From the NCBI GenBank assembly GCA_031268255.1, contig JAIRXO010000192.1:1-18287 (forward strand): a DNA stretch of 18,287 bases. The letters run 5' to 3'. The position numbers and the translations under genes were made by a program. Below the pieces are notes generated by a model, which saw only the letters and a program-made list of their open reading frames with translations, was not told the origin of the DNA and ran no database searches. Within the stretch, counting starts at the first letter, position 1; each line of letters begins with the position of its first letter. Positions 15,240 to 18,287 of the stretch are shown piece after piece. This DNA is from Spirochaetaceae bacterium. GTDB taxonomy: Bacteria > Spirochaetota > Spirochaetia > Treponematales > Breznakiellaceae.

Positions 15240-15756
15240 AAATCGTTCCGAAAAAAAAATACGGTCCCTTGAAGTTCCCGCAAAACTGCTGTTTTGCGGG
15301 AGCAAGTGCCTCCCGGCCCTGCTCTTTGCGCTGTTTTTTCTCCCGGCCTGTTTCGCGGGAAACTCCGCCGCCCGGATCAATTTTGAAAGCCGCGAAATGG
15401 TCATTACGCGCCATGACGGCGCTGCCGTTACCCTTAACGTCGAGCTTGCGGTAAGCGAAGCCCAGCGGGAACGGGGCCTCATGTACCGCGAGGAACTTGC
15501 CGACGGCAGGGGCATGCTTTTTATTTTTGAACAGGACCAGGCCATGAACTTCTGGATGAAGAACACCTTCGTCCCCCTTTCCATAGCCTTTATCGCCCAA
15601 AGCGGCCGCATCACGGAAATCACCCACATGCAGGCGCAAAGCACCCGGAACGTGTATTCGCGTGAAGAGGTACGCTATGCGCTGGAAGTCCCCCAGGGCT
15701 GGTTCTCCAGGGCGGGCATAGGGGTGGGTGACAGGCTTGAGCTTGGCGCCCTGTAG
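15163..15756 (+). CDS. DUF192-family lipoprotein, start uncertain
   Basis: The C-terminal 115 residues are a full DUF192 domain: VELAVSEAQRERGLMYRE, then GMLFIFEQDQAMNFWMKNT, then EVRYALEVPQGWFSRAGI and GVGDRLELG. Function is unknown in this family, whose members are often exported. A hydrophobic run ending in the lipobox LPAC points to a lipoprotein. The start is a problem. No ATG, GTG or TTG lies in frame between the upstream gene's stop and the hydrophobic segment. The best candidates are ATG 15163 (with GGGGGTG just upstream), 15145 or 15175, all inside the previous gene. They would give a signal sequence with an unusually long polar N-region of about 40 residues. A CTG start near 15286, inside the hairpin, is the other option. 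The next gene starts 3 bp after the TAG. Confidence 0.8.
   Translation: MNWSMSPKSGNPLKCTAARNSSIRSENRSEKKIRSLEVPAKLLFCGSKCLPALLFALFFLPACFAGNSAARINFESREMVITRHDGAAVTLNVELAVSEAQRERGLMYREELADGRGMLFIFEQDQAMNFWMKNTFVPLSIAFIAQSGRITEITHMQAQSTRNVYSREEVRYALEVPQGWFSRAGIGVGDRLELGAL
15251..15259 (+). repeat. A9 homopolymer before the DUF192 signal sequence
   Basis: Nine A residues lie 12 bp after the stop of the upstream gene and 18 bp before a hairpin, in the stretch where the reading frame of the DUF192 gene has no start codon. Slippage here, during replication, transcription or sequencing, would change the frame that enters the signal peptide. Confidence 0.6.
15274..15303 (+). other. Perfect hairpin at the DUF192 signal peptide
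   Basis: CCCGCAAAAC (15277-15286) and GTTTTGCGGG (15291-15300) form a perfect 10-bp stem with loop TGCT. An A-T pair, a G-U pair and a G-C pair extend it to 15274-15303. It is the strongest stem-loop I found in the window. It lies 35 bp after the stop of the preceding gene and within codons for PAKLLFCG of the DUF192 protein. There is no T-tract. Likely roles are mRNA processing or 3' end protection of the upstream message, or control of DUF192 translation. Confidence 0.7.
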
Positions 15757-15759
15757 GGA

Positions 15760-18287
15760 ATGAGGGCCGGAAACACTGTTCCAAAGGGGAATATTCCAAA
15801 GGGAGAAATCTCGTTTGTACTCCGCTGCGTCCCCCATTACGAGCGGGGCGTTGGCAGTCCCCGGGGCACGCCGGTCCTGGCGTATAAAAAAAAGTTCTAT
15901 CCTGCCAGGGACGTATCCCTCTCGCTTTCCGGGGGCCGGGCCACTCTCGGCGGGGAGAGCGTCGAAAGCGGAATTCTGGAAGAACTGGGCATAGGCGCCC
16001 TGGGCCGCTACATTGATGGCCGGACCATAGGAGAGGTGGTCCTAAAAAATGCCGATGTTCTGGGAGCGTGTTCTGAAAAAAGCGCGGGTTTCTGGCAGGG
16101 CCTTTACCTTGACCAGAGCCGCCGTCCCGAAAGCGAGGCTCTCCCCGATGTGTTTACCTTTCATTTTGAATTCCTGAGACGCTGGGGGCTTCCGGGCGGC
16201 ATGCTTATTGACTGGACCGCCGCGGCCCCCCTCCTTGTTTCATACCTCAGATACCTCGCGATATGTTCGGAAAAAATAAAAATCCTCGTTCTCATGCCGT
16301 CTGATCATTACGCTTCCGGCGCCTTTCCGGCCACCATACCCGTCAACCGCCTTGACGGGGGACTCTCGCTTTTTGCTCCCCGCTTCAGGGGAACAGGCAT
16401 CTGCTTTTACGAGGACATCCCCGGCAACCTCAACACACTTAAAGCGTCCGCCGACATTCTCTTCCTGGTCAGGCCCCCGCCTGAAGCCCGTGACGCCTTG
16501 GGCCCCCTTCGCGCCGCCCTTGTCCTCGGCCTGGATGAGAAAATTCCCGGCCCGGAGAATCTCCCCCTCTTTGGCATACGGGGCAGACTCAGGCACTGCC
16601 TCCGTTTTCTTTTCCGGGGGAAGGACCAGAGCTGGACATTCCCAAAAACGCGCGGAACTCCGGCGTGGAACATACTCCTTCCCCCCAGACCCTTTGGAGG
16701 CCGCGGGGACGGCAGGGGTAGCGGAGACAGCAGGGGCTGCGGGGACGGCGGGGACCGCGAGGACAGCAGTGTCCGCAGGGACGGCAGTGTCCGCGGGGAC
16801 GGCAGTGTCCGCGGGGACCGCGGGGACAATGCCGGAGAAGAGGACCCCCCGTTTTCAGTACGCTTTACCGTGCTTTCAAGATTCAAAAAACTAAAAGCCC
16901 CTGAATACCGGAACGAACAAAAGTACTTCGGCATGAACGGTAAAGAAGCTCCGTTTGTACCCGCCCCTGCCGCCCCTGAGCCCGGCGCCGTTCCCGGCTT
17001 TGAAAAACTCAGCCCCGCGCAGCTAAAATATTTTCTGTTTTGGCGCGGCGAAATCCGCCGGGGAAAATTTCCCGAAACCGGACCGGGCTACATAAACCTG
17101 TACGCGCGGGAACTCATACTCTTTGCGGACAGCGGGAATCCCCTGGGCAGTTTCAGGGAAATGCAAAAACTCTGGCACGGATACCGGGCCGACTTTCCCG
17201 CCCTTGACCGCCTCTTTCCCTCATGGCTCATGGATTTCGGCGTCCTCTACAACAGGGCGGGAGAAACCCTCGCGGCGCTGCTTCCCTTCGCGCCGGAGAG
17301 CGGCCTTTCCATCCTGGTAAACGAGTACATACACAGAAAATACATTGAAAAACCTCAGGCGGAACGGGCAGGCGGAGCCTATCCACTTTCGCTTGAGGAC
17401 GCGCTTACCCTGATACGGAAAGACAGCGCCAGGACGCCCCCTTCACTCGAAGTCAGAGCCGCCTCGGAAAAAGTATTCAGGGGCATAGACCGTTTTCTGC
17501 GGAAACAGTACGGCAAGGGACTCGTTGAATTTTTTTATCCATCCCGTTCCCGCTCCGGCGAGCGCAGAGCCTTTGAAGGTCTCCCCGGCCTCGGCGAGTC
17601 AAGCTATCAATACGAAGGCATTGATTTTTGCGCCCATGATGTTTTTATTGATTTTCTTGAGAGCAGCCTTTCGTATATTGAATACGGCCTCGGCAGGGAA
17701 CGGGGCATAGCCAGAGGCAGGGAACCGCCCATTGACGGACTCTGGAAATTCCTCATACACCGCATCCTGGGCTTTTCAAGCGCCGCATCCCCGCCTCCCG
17801 AACTGGGACTCAAGACCGTCCATATTGAAAGCGATCTTCTTGACCAGCTCAGACTTGAATCAGAATCGCTGCGTGAACTCCTTCGCCCCCTGGATGAGGA
17901 CGAGGAGTTTTTTGCCCCCCTGTCTCCATGGCCGGACAGCGCCCCACATCCTACACAAAACCTTACACAGCATACACAAAGTCTTACACATACCGCCCCG
18001 CCTGAAACAACGCGCCCCCTTCCGCCGCCGCGCCGCTCCCCCGGTCCGGCATCGCCGCTTTCGCTTCCGCCGCTCCCCCGGCTTCCGCAGCCTCCGCCCG
18101 GAGAAAGCCCGTCTTTAGCGGCCTTTGTCAAAAGCCTTGACGAAACCGGGCGGGAAGCCCTCCGCCGTATCGCCCTCGGCCCGGACGGCGGCCTTGTTCT
18201 GTGGGCCAGAGAAAACAAACTGCTCCCCGAAATCCTCACCGACCGCGTCAACGAATTGTTCAGGGACTATACAGGCGACCTCCTTGT
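15760..18287 (+). CDS. TerB_N/TerB_C-domain protein with degraded helicase-like N-terminus (partial, over 842 aa)
   Basis: One frame is open from ATG 15760 to the window edge with no stop. Residues 1-300 contain GLPGGMLIDWTAAAPLLVSYL (M148 to P157 at its core) and KIKILVLMPSD. These look like SF2/SNF2 helicase motif I and Ia with the Walker lysine lost (inference). A Gly/Asp/Ser/Arg low-complexity linker spans 314-356. TerB_N is clear at about 414-500 (PAQLKYFLFWRGEIRRGKF, GYINLYARELILF, LFPSWLMDFGVLY). TerB_C parts follow at about 682-710 (LLDQLRLESESLRELL) and 785-842 (FVKSLDETGREALRRIAL, LLPEILTDRVNELFRDY), split by a Thr/Pro-rich insert. TerB-type proteins belong to tellurium-resistance-related stress systems; the function here is unknown. 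The ATG lies 3 bp after the DUF192 stop, in the same frame, and has only GGGA adjacent as SD. Confidence 0.85.
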   Translation, partial: MRAGNTVPKGNIPKGEISFVLRCVPHYERGVGSPRGTPVLAYKKKFYPARDVSLSLSGGRATLGGESVESGILEELGIGALGRYIDGRTIGEVVLKNADVLGACSEKSAGFWQGLYLDQSRRPESEALPDVFTFHFEFLRRWGLPGGMLIDWTAAAPLLVSYLRYLAICSEKIKILVLMPSDHYASGAFPATIPVNRLDGGLSLFAPRFRGTGICFYEDIPGNLNTLKASADILFLVRPPPEARDALGPLRAALVLGLDEKIPGPENLPLFGIRGRLRHCLRFLFRGKDQSWTFPKTRGTPAWNILLPPRPFGGRGDGRGSGDSRGCGDGGDREDSSVRRDGSVRGDGSVRGDRGDNAGEEDPPFSVRFTVLSRFKKLKAPEYRNEQKYFGMNGKEAPFVPAPAAPEPGAVPGFEKLSPAQLKYFLFWRGEIRRGKFPETGPGYINLYARELILFADSGNPLGSFREMQKLWHGYRADFPALDRLFPSWLMDFGVLYNRAGETLAALLPFAPESGLSILVNEYIHRKYIEKPQAERAGGAYPLSLEDALTLIRKDSARTPPSLEVRAASEKVFRGIDRFLRKQYGKGLVEFFYPSRSRSGERRAFEGLPGLGESSYQYEGIDFCAHDVFIDFLESSLSYIEYGLGRERGIARGREPPIDGLWKFLIHRILGFSSAASPPPELGLKTVHIESDLLDQLRLESESLRELLRPLDEDEEFFAPLSPWPDSAPHPTQNLTQHTQSLTHTAPPETTRPLPPPRRSPGPASPLSLPPLPRLPQPPPGESPSLAAFVKSLDETGREALRRIALGPDGGLVLWARENKLLPEILTDRVNELFRDYTGDLL
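16711..16827 (+). repeat. In-frame 9/18-bp tandem repeat in the TerB-type gene
   Basis: Thirteen 9-bp blocks run without a break. 16783-16800 and 16801-16818 are identical copies of GGCAGTGTCCGCGGGGAC, 16765-16782 differs at two bases, and half units and older 18-bp units (16711-16764) precede them. The period is three codons, so copy-number change keeps the frame. The translation is a Gly-Asp-Ser-Arg linker (repeated DGSVRG) between the N-terminal region and TerB_N. Confidence 0.88.
17952..17993 (+). repeat. Two 21-bp tandem units in the Thr/Pro linker
   Basis: Units 17952-17972 and 17973-17993 share TACACAAA and CTTACACA at the same offsets and encode TQNLTQHTQSLTHT. They lead into a Pro-rich stretch (to about 18110) that separates two segments of TerB_C. 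The AC-rich composition contrasts with the GC-rich surroundings. Confidence 0.6.

Noticed and set aside
15779..15803. Direct repeat TTCCAAAGGG at 15779-15788 and 15794-15803
   Set aside because: Two copies only, inside the first codons of the TerB-type gene (VPKGNIPKGE). The second AAGGGAG is not followed by an in-frame start codon, so it is not a better translation start.
15172..15837. 221-codon minus-strand frame over the DUF192 gene
   Set aside because: The plus strand encodes a clear DUF192 domain here; the minus-strand translation is unlike any family I know.
16407..16934. Ser/Pro-repeat protein on the minus strand
   Set aside because: The repeats are the reverse reading of the 9/18-bp tandem repeat in the plus-strand TerB-type gene.
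17607..18251. 214-codon minus-strand frame rich in Ser, Arg and Gly
   Set aside because: It is the shadow of the Pro-rich linker and TerB_C region on the plus strand.

Overview
The window looks like chromosomal DNA of a spirochaete close to Treponema, most likely one of the GC-rich termite-gut treponemes. The grounds are a long pyrophosphate-dependent phosphofructokinase, a standalone TSCPD protein, a PD-(D/E)XK protein of the DUF3782 type, many treponeme-style exported proteins, and gene order. As I recall it, the order cNMP-binding protein / murB / cysS / ECF sigma factor is also found in T. pallidum (about TP0089-TP0092). I could not check this by search. I see no rRNA, tRNA, CRISPR array, insertion sequence or prophage gene.

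Layout. 1-186 has no credible gene but holds short repeats and a hairpin. 187-1818 is a divergent pair: a bacteriohemerythrin (minus) and a membrane diguanylate cyclase (plus). They share a 129-bp intergenic region with a clear sigma-70 promoter and a 13-bp tandem repeat. 1904-11416 is a tightly packed minus-strand series, in transcription order: cysS, ECF sigma factor, zinc-binding anti-sigma factor, small exported protein, lipoprotein with TIG and transglutaminase-like domains, archaeal-type UMP kinase, PPi-phosphofructokinase, exported DUF4139 protein, TSCPD protein. Apart from 61 bp after cysS, the gaps run from 4-11 bp overlaps to 21 bp, so from the sigma factor down this is probably one operon. 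11568-12155 is a PD-(D/E)XK-like protein between cysS and murB. 12234 to the end is on the plus strand: murB, a two-domain cyclic-nucleotide-binding-type regulator with its own strong promoter, an exported protein of unknown function, a DUF192 lipoprotein, and a very long open frame that runs off the window.

That last frame (15760 to 18287, 842 codons, no stop) is the most interesting item. It encodes a TerB_N/TerB_C protein of the tellurium-resistance/stress class. Its N-terminal 300 residues resemble a degraded helicase-like domain, and two low-complexity linkers are built from in-frame tandem DNA repeats.

How the genes may work together (inference). The sigma/anti-sigma pair is translationally coupled to two envelope proteins, which suggests an envelope-sensing module that also carries nucleotide and glycolytic housekeeping genes. 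The hemerythrin and cyclase pair may link oxygen sensing with c-di-GMP. The transglutaminase-like lipoprotein has Pro where the catalytic Cys is expected, so it may bind rather than cut or crosslink.
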